Positions 56,278 through 64,000 of a stretch of DNA of 64,000 bases are shown in pieces (the first letter of the stretch is position 1; every line of letters begins with the position of its first letter). The translations under genes were made by a program, and so were the position numbers. Source of the stretch: Streptococcus sp. oral taxon 431 (GTDB lineage Bacteria > Bacillota > Bacilli > Lactobacillales > Streptococcaceae); assembly GCF_001553685.1 (NCBI RefSeq), contig NZ_CP014264.1, positions 1,434,001-1,498,000 of the forward strand. The letters are read 5' to 3'. The notes beneath the pieces were generated by a model. It did not search any database and was not told where the DNA came from. It worked only from the letters and a program-made list of their open reading frames with translations.

Positions 56278-56883
56278 TCATCCCTTAAATGGATAGAGGC
56301 TATAGATTTCATGCTCCTTGATATACTTCTTCAGTATCTCCATATTCTCTTCGATTTTTGCCTGAATATCTGTCTCTTCACACGTTGACTCAGCAATAAA
56401 GAGGTGAATTTTTAATAAATCAGTCAGGTATAGCAGACGACGTTCCATTTCTGATTCAGGGCTTAGAGCCTGCTCGATTTTTGCAAGCTTTTGCTCCAAG
56501 CTATCACCATTCAAAAATCTCTGATGAACTCTCCTTCTAATTTTTTGAGTGGATTCCTCCCCTTGTTCTAACGGAGATAAAAGGAGTTTTTTATAGACGA
56601 ATACCTGATTTTCTGCCTCTCTTTCCAGATAGGCCAATAAAACTAGAGAGCTATCAACAAAGGTCCAAGTGTTATAATTTCCTTCAAATGGGACTTGTAT
56701 GATCCTATCTAATAATTCCTTAGCCATTTCCTCTTGGTCATCTAGATAAAGTAAATAGGCTAGATGATTCAGTGATTCGAGATAGCTAGCTTGGGTTTTC
56801 TTATTCTTTTTTAAAATTTTATCTAAATAGAGATGTAGGTCTGGATGATTTTCCACTAGCTCAACTACTTCTGGTAACTTCAT
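56278..56883 (-). CDS. DUF6707-like helical protein, possible immunity protein
   Basis: 201 residues, almost wholly alpha-helical and acidic, with repeat-like helices and several LLYL/LAYL motifs. It resembles streptococcal DUF6707 proteins that occur among immunity genes of polymorphic toxins. AAAGGA precedes the ATG. First (most 3') of five consecutive small acidic proteins. Confidence 0.6.
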   Translation of the reverse strand: MKLPEVVELVENHPDLHLYLDKILKKNKKTQASYLESLNHLAYLLYLDDQEEMAKELLDRIIQVPFEGNYNTWTFVDSSLVLLAYLEREAENQVFVYKKLLLSPLEQGEESTQKIRRRVHQRFLNGDSLEQKLAKIEQALSPESEMERRLLYLTDLLKIHLFIAESTCEETDIQAKIEENMEILKKYIKEHEIYSLYPFKG

Positions 56884-56933
56884 CTGAAATCCTTTCTATT
56901 ATCTTCCCAATAATTTAAAACAATTTTAGTCAA

Positions 56934-57305
56934 TTAATCCAACTCTGCTCGACTAAACAAGTCTTTCATGGCTTCGATATCATCGCAAAACTCTTTAAAT
57001 CCTAAAGCGAATTTAGCCAAGGCGTCCACCTTGGAAGAATAGGCACAAAACATACTTCCTTCAGGATCAAAGTCGATAGCATCGCTTAATTCAGGCATTT
57101 TTTCCTCCAAAAATACCAAAGCTAGCGATTCCCAATCGTAGCCATTTCCTTCAAATCCCTCCTCTTCTCGAGTATCAAACACTTCCTGTCTGTATTCTCC
57201 ATCAGGGTAATAAATGAGCGATCCGCGAACATTTTGAGGATCCTCATCATAAACAAGCAAGTTAAAAGGGGCAATTTTTTCATTTATGTTTTCGTAATCT
57301 ATCAT
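56934..57305 (-). CDS. Imm51-like immunity protein
   Basis: 123 residues, strongly acidic. The layout with EEGFEGNGYDWESLALVFLEEKMPEL followed by an FDPEGSMFCAYS segment fits the Imm51 family of contact-dependent toxin immunity proteins. AAGGAG precedes the ATG. No matching toxin gene is in the window. Confidence 0.7.
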   Translation of the reverse strand: MIDYENINEKIAPFNLLVYDEDPQNVRGSLIYYPDGEYRQEVFDTREEEGFEGNGYDWESLALVFLEEKMPELSDAIDFDPEGSMFCAYSSKVDALAKFALGFKEFCDDIEAMKDLFSRAELD

Positions 57306-57358
57306 TTCTTAACTCCTTTTTATATTGTCAATGGAACTGCAACATTCTAGCTTTGTAA

Positions 57359-57697
57359 CTAGGGTTCAAAGGGCATAAAACTATCATGCTGCTGATAATA
57401 ATTCAAAGCCTCGACCAAGTCTTGGGGACTTGCATTTGGCTTTTCTTCAAGTGCTACGGAAAGAACGTCAATCAACTGCTCTCCATAGTAGACTAGCTGG
57501 AGATCTTGCTCCACTACATCAGCAGGGTAAATATCACGGTCTTCTACGACATCCGGATAATTTGATACCCAATAGGACCTAGCTAGTGCTAGTTCTCCAT
57601 CCTCCTTGCCATAGAGGCAAAAATCATCTGATGATAACTTGTCCATGCGTACCTGCTCGATGATCTGATCTAGTGAAAGTTCTTGGTATTTCCGCAT
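57359..57697 (-). CDS. DUF7716-like acidic protein, possible immunity protein
   Basis: 112 residues, acidic. The stretch YWVSNYPDVVEDRDIYP and a C-terminal FVEALNYY-like helix resemble a family (DUF7716 as I recall) encountered in toxin-immunity loci. AAAAGGAG upstream. Third gene of the array, 54 bases before the Imm51-like gene. Confidence 0.55.
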   Translation of the reverse strand: MRKYQELSLDQIIEQVRMDKLSSDDFCLYGKEDGELALARSYWVSNYPDVVEDRDIYPADVVEQDLQLVYYGEQLIDVLSVALEEKPNASPQDLVEALNYYQQHDSFMPFEP

Positions 57698-57715
57698 CCC
57701 TTCTCCTTTTTAGTC

Positions 57716-58135
57716 TCACTCTTCAACAAAGGAATTCAAAAAATCCTCAAAAGATGGCCATTGACCATACAAATCAGCTTTTTCTTCTAAAACATAGAAG
57801 TAAATCTTGCCATAATCCTCTGCCCTTAGCGAAAGAGCATAGTTGCCAGATCCAGGATCATAGGCGAAATGAAGAAGGTCTGTGGCCTTAAATCCTGCAG
57901 GCACCGCCTCATCGTCAAACCATGTAAGAGACTTCCTCATCTCATCAAGTGAATCAAAGGAATTAAAAGGAAAGAGATGATGTTCATCGTGGACACCCCT
58001 TACTTGGGGCTGGCCTCCGTTGTACTTGAGGTAAAAATCCTTCATGGCTTCCGGTAATTTCTTCCCAAGAATCTCCTCAAATTGTAAAAAATCTTCTTTT
58101 GAAATCGGTGAATCTGCATCTAGCACTCTAAACAT
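57716..58135 (-). CDS. SMI1/KNR4 (SUKH) family immunity-type protein
   Basis: 139 residues with the SUKH signature: EEILGKKLPEAMKDFYLKYNGG near the N-terminus, a central AYDPGSGNYALS strand-turn and a C-terminal FEDFLNSF. SUKH proteins are the commonest immunity proteins against polymorphic nuclease or deaminase toxins. AAGGAAG upstream. Confidence 0.85.
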   Translation of the reverse strand: MFRVLDADSPISKEDFLQFEEILGKKLPEAMKDFYLKYNGGQPQVRGVHDEHHLFPFNSFDSLDEMRKSLTWFDDEAVPAGFKATDLLHFAYDPGSGNYALSLRAEDYGKIYFYVLEEKADLYGQWPSFEDFLNSFVEE

Positions 58136-58153
58136 GATTAATTTCTTCCTTTT

Positions 58154-58489
58154 TTACAATTCTTCTTCCAACACCTTATCAATAAAGTCATAGACGTTTG
58201 CAGCAACTTTTTGCATTTCTAAGGAGCCTAAAGCGCCCAAGTCATTTTCATAAATGCAATCATCAGCATTTTTCTTGATAAAGTAGGCCAAATCTCCTTC
58301 CTGTCCAATCATAAAATAATCTGGCTCTACTTCCTCAATCTGATAAGTCTCATTACGCTCCTCTAGATCCTCCTTGGCATACAAACAGATACCTGTATCT
58401 CCAATTTCATAGGGGTCAATCTCTTTCCAGTCCGTTAAAAACTGATAGTAGAGATTGGGCAAAACAAATCCAAACTCATCTCTTTTCAT
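58154..58489 (-). CDS. Divergent SUKH-like immunity-type protein
   Basis: 111 residues, acidic. An N-terminal GFVLPNLYYQFLTDWKEI helix and a FMIGQEGDLAYFIKK strand pattern are typical of the SUKH fold, more diverged than the neighbouring gene product. GGAGG precedes the ATG. Promoter-proximal gene of the five-gene array, 36 bases downstream of the SDR gene. Confidence 0.65.
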   Translation of the reverse strand: MKRDEFGFVLPNLYYQFLTDWKEIDPYEIGDTGICLYAKEDLEERNETYQIEEVEPDYFMIGQEGDLAYFIKKNADDCIYENDLGALGSLEMQKVAANVYDFIDKVLEEEL

Positions 58490-58525
58490 AGCTTACCTCC
58501 AGATATTCACAGAATACCAACTATG

Positions 58526-59224
58526 CTACTTCAAAGACCATCCACCGTCAATTGTCATAATTTGCCCTTGCATGGCAGATGCCTTCCCACTGGCCAAAAA
58601 GAGACTAACTTCTGCCACTTCCTCTGGCTCAATCCAGCGTTTGATGGGTGTTTCACTGGCTACCCAGTCTGCCAGACCACCTGGTTCAAAATCAGCTGCG
58701 GTCATACCAGTCTTAACTGCACCAGGAGCAATGCCAAAGACCTGAATCCCAGCTTCTGCATAGTCTAGAGCTAATTGTTTGGTAAAGCCTGCCAAGGCAT
58801 GTTTGGACGAGGTATAGGCGTGACCACCCCCGCCTGCTAGACTTGAGGCAATGGAACACATATTGATAATGATTCCCTTCTTATTCTCTAGCATTTGCGT
58901 CAAATAATAACGAGTCAGCTCTACTGGAGTCACATAGTTGATTTCAAAAATCTCTTGGATTTCCTGAGCAGATTGTTCTAGTAAAGGTTTATAGTCATCC
59001 AAAACTCCAGCTGTATTGCAGAGAACATCCACCTGAGGGCACCAGTCAAAAATTGGTTCCAAGTCAAGCGTTAAATCACGTTGTAAAAAGTGAAAGTCAC
59101 CCTGTAAATCAGGATTTTCACCCTGATCCACCCCATAAACCTGATAGCCATTCTTCAAAAAAATTTGAGCTTGAGCAAGACCGATACCAGAGCTAACTCC
59201 TGTCACCAAAACTCGTCTAGTCAT
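58526..59224 (-). CDS. Short-chain dehydrogenase/reductase
   Basis: 232 residues, classical SDR: TGVSSGIG cofactor motif, NTAG, catalytic Ser in MCSIASS, YTSSK active site and PGAVKTGM. FabG-like, substrate unknown. It overlaps the end of the DUF2829 gene by eight bases, so the two are co-translated. Confidence 0.92.
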   Translation of the reverse strand: MTRRVLVTGVSSGIGLAQAQIFLKNGYQVYGVDQGENPDLQGDFHFLQRDLTLDLEPIFDWCPQVDVLCNTAGVLDDYKPLLEQSAQEIQEIFEINYVTPVELTRYYLTQMLENKKGIIINMCSIASSLAGGGGHAYTSSKHALAGFTKQLALDYAEAGIQVFGIAPGAVKTGMTAADFEPGGLADWVASETPIKRWIEPEEVAEVSLFLASGKASAMQGQIMTIDGGWSLK

Positions 59225-59453
59225 GAACTTCCACCCAATCTGTCGCTAAGACATCACAAGGAGTTGGGCTCCACATAGAAAAACCTTCCCCTTCACCAGA
59301 TACATTGATGAGGAAATAGGGTGTCACTTCAAGGGCGATGCCATTTTGTTCAATGGTATCAAAGAGCTGGACATAGTTTTCAGCTCCGCCCCAGCCAGTT
59401 CGTACATATTTTTTCTTAGCCTTTAGTCCAGGCAAAATTTCTTCAAATGTCAT
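59217..59453 (-). CDS. DUF2829 (Tad2-like) protein
   Basis: 78 residues with GWGG...Y at the N-terminal half and the typical ending MWSPTPCDVLATDW of the DUF2829 family. The phage protein Tad2, which binds the Thoeris signal nucleotide, belongs to this family. A chromosomal role is unknown; small-molecule (nucleotide) binding is the reasonable guess. AAAGGAG before the ATG, TATAAT about 30 bases upstream. Confidence 0.8.
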   Translation of the reverse strand: MTFEEILPGLKAKKKYVRTGWGGAENYVQLFDTIEQNGIALEVTPYFLINVSGEGEGFSMWSPTPCDVLATDWVEVHD

Positions 59454-59498
59454 GTTTTTCTCCTTTGTTATCTATGAATCTTAATTTAATTATAACAA

Positions 59499-59524
59499 AA
59501 AACCGTTTTCCAACGGCTTTTTGA
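59499..59524 (-). terminator. Terminator after the aldo/keto reductase gene
   Basis: AAGCCGTT/AACGGTTTT stem ending in TTTTTTG on the minus strand. Confidence 0.85.
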
Positions 59525-59551
59525 CTGTGATTTCTTAAAATGCATTTTTTC

Positions 59552-60478
59552 CTATGGCAAATCATTCCCAGCTGCTAGGTAAATCTCATACCATTCTTTT
59601 CGAGTTAGGTTAACATGACTTGCTTGGCTTGCCTCTATTAAATGCTTTGGATTGGTTGTTCCTACTACTGCCTGCATCTTAGCTGGATAGCGTAACACCC
59701 AAGCGATAGCAATAGCTGATGGGCTCACACCGTATTTTAAGGCTAATCGATTTAGGACTTGGTTTAGTTGTTGAAACTTCTCATTGCCGACAAAATTCCC
59801 TTTGAAATATCCGAACTGCAAGACTGACCAGGCCTGAATAACCATGTCGTTTAATTTGCAGTATTCAAAGATGCTTCCATCACGCAAAGCTGCCTTGTCA
59901 CCTTCCATATTGACATGGAAACCTGATTCAAATCCTGGCGTGAAAGCTGCGCTTAGTTGTAATTGATTGATAGATAAAGGTTGTTTGACTTCTTTCTTCA
60001 GTAATTCCATCATCATAGGATTTTGATTGGACACACCGAAGTCTCGAACTTTACCTGATTTGTGTAGAATATCAAAGGCTTGAGCCACTTGATCAGCTTC
60101 CATCAAGGCATCTGGGCGATGGAGAAGCAAGCTATCTAGATAATCAACCTGCAATCTTTTTAGAATCCCGTCTACTGACTCTAAAATATAATCTTTTGAA
60201 AAATCAAAATAGGTAAATTCTTCTATGCGAATGCCACACTTGGACTGGATCCACATCTTTTCTCGCAGGTCAGGACGATTGTTTAACACTTGTCCCAGTA
60301 ATTCTTCGCAACGACCTCCACCATAGATATCTGCCAAGTCAAAGGCATTGATTCCTACGGATAGGGCTGTTTCAACCAACTCCTCAACCTCTTTAACCGA
60401 CTTGTCACTGATTCGCATCATGCCTAGAACGATTTCGGACAATTCTCTTTTCTCTTGACCAAATGGAATGTATTTCAT
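59552..60478 (-). CDS. Aldo/keto reductase
   Basis: 308 residues, AKR barrel with catalytic Asp and Tyr in FDLADIYGGG, Lys in IQSKCGI and His in LLLHRPD, and the NADPH-binding C-terminal region AIAWVLRYPAKMQAVVGTT. Similar to the YdhF/YccK type. Substrate unknown. GGAGG precedes the ATG; monocistronic. Confidence 0.93.
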   Translation of the reverse strand: MKYIPFGQEKRELSEIVLGMMRISDKSVKEVEELVETALSVGINAFDLADIYGGGRCEELLGQVLNNRPDLREKMWIQSKCGIRIEEFTYFDFSKDYILESVDGILKRLQVDYLDSLLLHRPDALMEADQVAQAFDILHKSGKVRDFGVSNQNPMMMELLKKEVKQPLSINQLQLSAAFTPGFESGFHVNMEGDKAALRDGSIFEYCKLNDMVIQAWSVLQFGYFKGNFVGNEKFQQLNQVLNRLALKYGVSPSAIAIAWVLRYPAKMQAVVGTTNPKHLIEASQASHVNLTRKEWYEIYLAAGNDLP

Positions 60479-60545
60479 GGCAATTTCCTCCGTTTTTCTT
60501 CATTATAAAGCAGAATGACACTTTTATCAACTGCTATCTCACAAA

Positions 60546-60577
60546 AGAAAAGAACCAGCTCAAACTGGTTCTTTAAT
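60546..60577 (-). terminator. Terminator after metG
   Basis: AAGAACCAG/CTGGTTCTT stem with a 6-base loop, followed by TTTCTTTTG on the minus strand, just beyond the metG stop. Confidence 0.85.
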
Positions 60578-60578
60578 C

Positions 60579-62576
60579 TTATCCAATCACACTTCCGTTT
60601 GGTACAGCTGGATCAACTGTGAGAAGGGTTAATTTGCCATCATGTTCAGCTGAGAGGATCATACCTTGGCTGACATATTTCTTCATCATCTTACGAGGTT
60701 TAAGGTTGGCAACGATTTGGACTTTCTTGCCGACCAATTCTTGTTCGTTTGGATAATATTTTGCAATACCAGAAAGGATTTGACGGTCTTCACCGTCACC
60801 AGCATCAAGGCGGAATTGAAGCAACTTATCAGAGCCTTCCACTTTAGAAACTTCTTTGACCTCTGCAACACGGATTTCGACCTTGTCAAAGTCTTCAAAC
60901 TTGATTTCATCCTTGTTGAGTTTGAGTTCAACTTCATCTGGATTCCATTCTTTTTCGACGGCTGGTTTGTTGCCTTCCATTTGTTCCTTGATATAGGCGA
61001 TTTCTTCTTCCATATCGAGACGTGGGAAGATTGGGGTTCCTTTGGCAACTACTGTTACTCCTGCAGGGAAATCTGCCAGGCTCAAGTTTTCAAGGCTAGT
61101 AACTTCTGCTAGACCAAGTTGAGTCAAGACTGCACGACTAGTTTCCATCATAAATGGCTCAATCAAGTGAGCTACGACACGAAGGCTAGCTGCCAAGTGG
61201 CTCATCACACTTGCCAATTGGTCACGAAGAGCTTCATCCTTAGCCAAGACCCATGGAGCTGTCTCGTCTATGTATTTGTTAGTACGTGAGATAAGAGACC
61301 AGACGGCTTCAAGCGCACGTGGGTAGTCAACTGCTTCCATGTGTGTATGGTAGTCAGCGATTGATTGTTCTGCAACGTCAGCAAGAGCATTGTCAAATTC
61401 TGTCACACCTTCTACATAGGCAGGGATTTGACCATCAAAGTACTTGTTAATCATTGAAACCGTACGGTTGAGGAGGTTTCCGAGGTCATTTGCCAATTCA
61501 TAGTTAATACGCCCTACATAGTCTTCTGGAGTAAAGGTTCCGTCTGAACCAACAGGAAGGCTACGCATGAGGTAGTAGCGAAGCGGATCTAGACCATAGC
61601 GTTCTACCAACATTTCAGGGTAAACGACATTCCCCTTAGACTTGGACATCTTACCGTCTTTCATGACAAACCAACCATGGGCAATCAAGCGGTCAGGTAA
61701 TTTAACATCCAACATCATAAGAAGGATTGGCCAGTAGATGGAGTGGAAACGAAGAATGTCTTTTCCTACCATGTGGAAGACGGTTCCATTCCAGAACTTA
61801 TCAAAGTTACCATGCTCATCTTGACCATAACCAAGAGCTGTCGCATAGTTAAGAAGGGCATCGATCCATACATAGACAACGTGTTTTGGATTTGACGGGA
61901 CAGGTACACCCCAGGTAAAGGTTGTACGAGAAACTGCTAAGTCTTCCAAACCAGGCTCAATGAAGTTACGTAGCATTTCATTAAGACGGCCATCAGGAGT
62001 GATGAAGTCAGGATGTGATTTGAAAAATTCGACCAAACGGTCTTGGTATTTGCTGAGGCGAAGGAAGTAAGATTCTTCTGAAACCCATTCCACTTCGTGG
62101 CCTGATGGAGCGATACCACCAGTTACATTTCCAGAGTCGTCACGGAAAACTTCCGCAAGTTGACTTTCTGTAAAGAATTCCTCATCTGAAACTGAATACC
62201 AACCAGAGTATTCACCCAAGTAAATATCATCTTGAGCAAGCAAGCGTTCAAAAACTTGAGCCACTACTTTTTCATGGTAGTCATCAGTTGTACGGATAAA
62301 TTTATCGTATGAGATATCCAATAATTTCCAGAGTTCTTTAACTCCAACTGCCATGCCATCAACATAGGCTTGAGGTGTGATGCCAGCTTCTTCTGCTTTT
62401 TGTTGAATCTTTTGGCCATGTTCATCAAGACCAGTCAGATAAAAGACATCGTAGCCCATCAGGCGTTTGTAGCGAGCTAGGACATCACAGGCGATAGTCG
62501 TGTAGGCAGAACCGATATGAAGTTTACCAGATGGATAGTAAATCGGTGTTGTAATATAAAAATTCTTTTCAGACAT
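60579..62576 (-). CDS. metG: Methionyl-tRNA synthetase
   Basis: 665 residues from the ATG at 62576 (GGAAAGGA upstream); a longer in-frame start has no ribosome site. Class I signatures HIGS and KMSKSKGN. The zinc cysteines of the E. coli enzyme are absent ([11 protein letters not shown]), the metal-free MetG type. A C-terminal EMAP-II-like tRNA-binding domain begins near residue 560 ([11 protein letters not shown]). No T-box leader is visible upstream. Confidence 0.97.
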   Translation of the reverse strand: MSEKNFYITTPIYYPSGKLHIGSAYTTIACDVLARYKRLMGYDVFYLTGLDEHGQKIQQKAEEAGITPQAYVDGMAVGVKELWKLLDISYDKFIRTTDDYHEKVVAQVFERLLAQDDIYLGEYSGWYSVSDEEFFTESQLAEVFRDDSGNVTGGIAPSGHEVEWVSEESYFLRLSKYQDRLVEFFKSHPDFITPDGRLNEMLRNFIEPGLEDLAVSRTTFTWGVPVPSNPKHVVYVWIDALLNYATALGYGQDEHGNFDKFWNGTVFHMVGKDILRFHSIYWPILLMMLDVKLPDRLIAHGWFVMKDGKMSKSKGNVVYPEMLVERYGLDPLRYYLMRSLPVGSDGTFTPEDYVGRINYELANDLGNLLNRTVSMINKYFDGQIPAYVEGVTEFDNALADVAEQSIADYHTHMEAVDYPRALEAVWSLISRTNKYIDETAPWVLAKDEALRDQLASVMSHLAASLRVVAHLIEPFMMETSRAVLTQLGLAEVTSLENLSLADFPAGVTVVAKGTPIFPRLDMEEEIAYIKEQMEGNKPAVEKEWNPDEVELKLNKDEIKFEDFDKVEIRVAEVKEVSKVEGSDKLLQFRLDAGDGEDRQILSGIAKYYPNEQELVGKKVQIVANLKPRKMMKKYVSQGMILSAEHDGKLTLLTVDPAVPNGSVIG

Positions 62577-62665
62577 AATTTTTCCTTTCCAGGCAAATGA
62601 AACCTGTTTTTCTAACACTTCATTATATCATATTTTGATGATTTTCGATAAGGAAATCCATACAA

Positions 62666-62699
62666 AAACAAGACAGACTGATGTCCATCTTGTTTTTCC
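62666..62699 (-). terminator. Terminator after the MacB-like permease gene
   Basis: AACAAGATGGACATC and GATGTC..TCTTGTT arms around a short loop; the minus strand ends in a T-rich stretch (TTTTTGTATGG). Confidence 0.65.
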
Positions 62700-62710
62700 T
62701 GTTGATTATC

Positions 62711-63970
62711 TTATTCATAGCGAAGAGCTTCAATCGGATCTAACTTAGAAGCCTTATTGGCTGGTAGAACACCAAATATCATACCGATGCCAGCTGAGAC
62801 AGCTAAGCTAAAGAGAGCGATTGGGATGGATACGCCAACTTCGATTCCTGCAATCATATTTTGAAGAAGAACTCCTGCAAGCATGGTCACCCCTGCAGCA
62901 AGCACCAGACCGATGAATCCACCTAACATGGTCAAAATCATGGATTCAATCAAAAATTGAACCAGAATATTAGCTCGTGTAGCTCCTAGTGCTTTTCGTA
63001 GACCAATCTCACGGGTACGCTCTGTCACCGAAACAAGCATAATGTTCATAACACCGGTACCACCAACAAAGAGAGAAATCCCCGCAATGGCACTAATAAT
63101 CGTTGTTACAAAGCCAAACATTTGTTGCACTTCTTGGAAGGCGGCAGAAGCATCTCCTACCTGATACTCCCCTTGTTGGAGACCTGCAATCTCCGTCATT
63201 CTTCTTGCTAACTCAGGTCCCAAAGTCTGAGTCAGAGTCGTATCGTTAACACGAAAAACAATATCAGAAATTTCGTCGGTGTTAAAATTAGCCGCAAGAG
63301 AAATATTGGTCGTGATTGGTAGTCCTCCGACTCCAAAGGCTTTTGCAGCCTTAGCTTCTTTACTTGCATAAACACCAATAACACGGTAACTGATTTCATT
63401 TACTTCAACAAGCTGATTGAGTGCTTCTTGTGCAGAACCAAAAAGGCTATTAGCAAGTTCTTCATCTAAAATGATAACACTAGCGAAATCCTTATAATCT
63501 TGTGTTCTTAAACTACGGCCTGCAATGATTTCATTTTCAACCGCATCCATATAGGTGATGTTTCCACCTGTCAAGCTGGCACGTTCAACCTTCTTATCCT
63601 TATAAGTCAAGGTCACATTGGCTGAGTTAGTCACATAGTAACTATCCACTCCCTTGAGTTTAGCAGCTTCTTTAACCCAGGCTTCTTGTGGTTTAGGTAG
63701 TTCAACAAAAACATCTTCCTCTTTACCAGACAGGGTTAGAGCAGATTGCTTCTGAGTAAAGGATCCGTCCTTACTCTTGGTAGGTGAGAAAAAGACATGG
63801 ATATCTTTCTGGGACTTGGTCATGTTTTTATTGACTTGACGCGACAGGGAGTCTCCCAAGGCCATGATGACGACAACGGATGATACGCCGATAATGATAC
63901 CAATCATGGTTAAGAAAGAACGCATCTTGTGGGCCATAATGGATGAAAAGGCAAATTTCAGATTCTGCAT
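62711..63970 (-). CDS. MacB-like ABC exporter permease
   Basis: 419 residues. N-terminal helix (about 17-40), large extracellular MacB periplasmic-core-like domain (about 50-270) and three C-terminal helices with the FtsX motif RTREIGLRKALGATRANI. Equivalent to the pneumococcal three-component antimicrobial-peptide exporter permease next to metG (membrane-fusion protein, ATPase, permease). The ATPase gene ends just upstream. GGAGG precedes the ATG. Confidence 0.93.
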   Translation of the reverse strand: MQNLKFAFSSIMAHKMRSFLTMIGIIIGVSSVVVIMALGDSLSRQVNKNMTKSQKDIHVFFSPTKSKDGSFTQKQSALTLSGKEEDVFVELPKPQEAWVKEAAKLKGVDSYYVTNSANVTLTYKDKKVERASLTGGNITYMDAVENEIIAGRSLRTQDYKDFASVIILDEELANSLFGSAQEALNQLVEVNEISYRVIGVYASKEAKAAKAFGVGGLPITTNISLAANFNTDEISDIVFRVNDTTLTQTLGPELARRMTEIAGLQQGEYQVGDASAAFQEVQQMFGFVTTIISAIAGISLFVGGTGVMNIMLVSVTERTREIGLRKALGATRANILVQFLIESMILTMLGGFIGLVLAAGVTMLAGVLLQNMIAGIEVGVSIPIALFSLAVSAGIGMIFGVLPANKASKLDPIEALRYE

Positions 63971-63971
63971 C

Positions 63972-64000
63972 TTAGTTTTCCTCCTTTTCTACGAAACCAC
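63972..64000 (-). CDS. Probable 3' end of the exporter ATPase gene (partial)
   Basis: Only nine codons are visible, ending GFVEKEEN and a TAA that lies one base before the permease ATG. The GGAGG of the permease is inside it. Tight spacing fits the usual ATPase-permease order, but so short a piece cannot be identified directly, and other frames are possible. Confidence 0.4.

Noticed and set aside
56278..58489. A toxin gene partnered with the immunity array
   Set aside because: No LXG, Rhs, WXG100 or nuclease-toxin frame lies within or beside the array on either strand; the neighbours are Nudix and SDR enzymes.
60666..61112. 148-codon open frame on the plus strand
   Set aside because: It is antisense to the well-conserved C-terminal half of metG, lacks a ribosome site and has a Phe/Leu-rich composition expected from the complement of Lys/Glu codons.
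62577..62710. T-box leader for metG
   Set aside because: The gap is short, with no T-box TGGNACCGCG-type sequence or antiterminator/terminator pair.

Overview
The window is chromosomal DNA of a low-GC Firmicute, very probably Streptococcus of the mitis/pneumoniae group. The evidence is conserved gene order (sufCDSUB, dnaX, rpsA, pcp, ilvE, parC, parE, plsY, the deo/nup nucleoside cluster, coaA, rpsT, ciaRH, pepN, metG), a pneumococcal-type BOX repeat, streptococcal DUF families, and Shine-Dalgarno sites of the AAGGAGG type. Nearly all genes lie on the minus strand. The plus-strand genes are a small cluster at the left end, plsY, coaA, rpsT, a P-loop kinase and a DUF3270 gene.

Layout. 1-1144: four small plus-strand genes for secreted or membrane proteins of unknown role, the first cut by the window edge. 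1370-1684: a dead amino-acid permease. 1810-7004: complete SUF iron-sulfur assembly operon (sufC-sufD-sufS-sufU-sufB). 7157-9535: msrC-like gene, dnaX and DUF3272. 9621-11427: ribosomal protein S1, tRNA-Gln, tRNA-Tyr and DUF2969. 11562-16875: ilvE, an oligopeptide-binding lipoprotein, the DUF969/DUF979 membrane pair and pcp, which together look like peptide and pyroglutamate scavenging. 17000-24384: parC and parE, separated by an ANT(6)-like nucleotidyltransferase and two unknown membrane proteins. 24533-26666: amino-acid ABC importer. 26882: plsY.

27554-35314 is one long nucleoside uptake and salvage operon: rsmC, pdp, deoC, cdd, lipoprotein PnrA, NupA ATPase and two permeases. A catabolite-repression (cre) site lies over its promoter. 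A second salvage group at 39466-45143 (rpiA, deoB, DUF1697, punA, a ClC channel, deoD) turns nucleosides into bases and pentose phosphates, so the two groups work as one pathway. coaA, rpsT and a sirtuin lie between them.

45249-53573: U32 peptidase, a HrtBA-like ABC exporter with a long structured leader, DUF3270, the CiaRH two-component system and PepN. 53696-60478 is accessory in character: ASCH, an isolated PEP-utilising-enzyme barrel, GNAT and Nudix proteins, then five consecutive small acidic proteins of polymorphic-toxin immunity type with no toxin nearby, an SDR, a DUF2829/Tad2-like protein and an aldo/keto reductase. The right end has metG and a MacB-like antimicrobial-peptide ABC permease.

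The points I find most interesting are: (1) a structured repeat family in front of deoD and parC, whose stems differ in sequence between copies yet keep base pairing, and which sits between a Shine-Dalgarno sequence and an SD-less start codon; (2) the orphan immunity-gene array; (3) four genes whose extended -10 promoters end 6-7 bases before the ATG, so their mRNAs are probably leaderless; (4) the leader of the HrtBA-like transporter; (5) the unknown membrane gene pair coupled to parE. All family assignments come from reading the sequence, without database searches.
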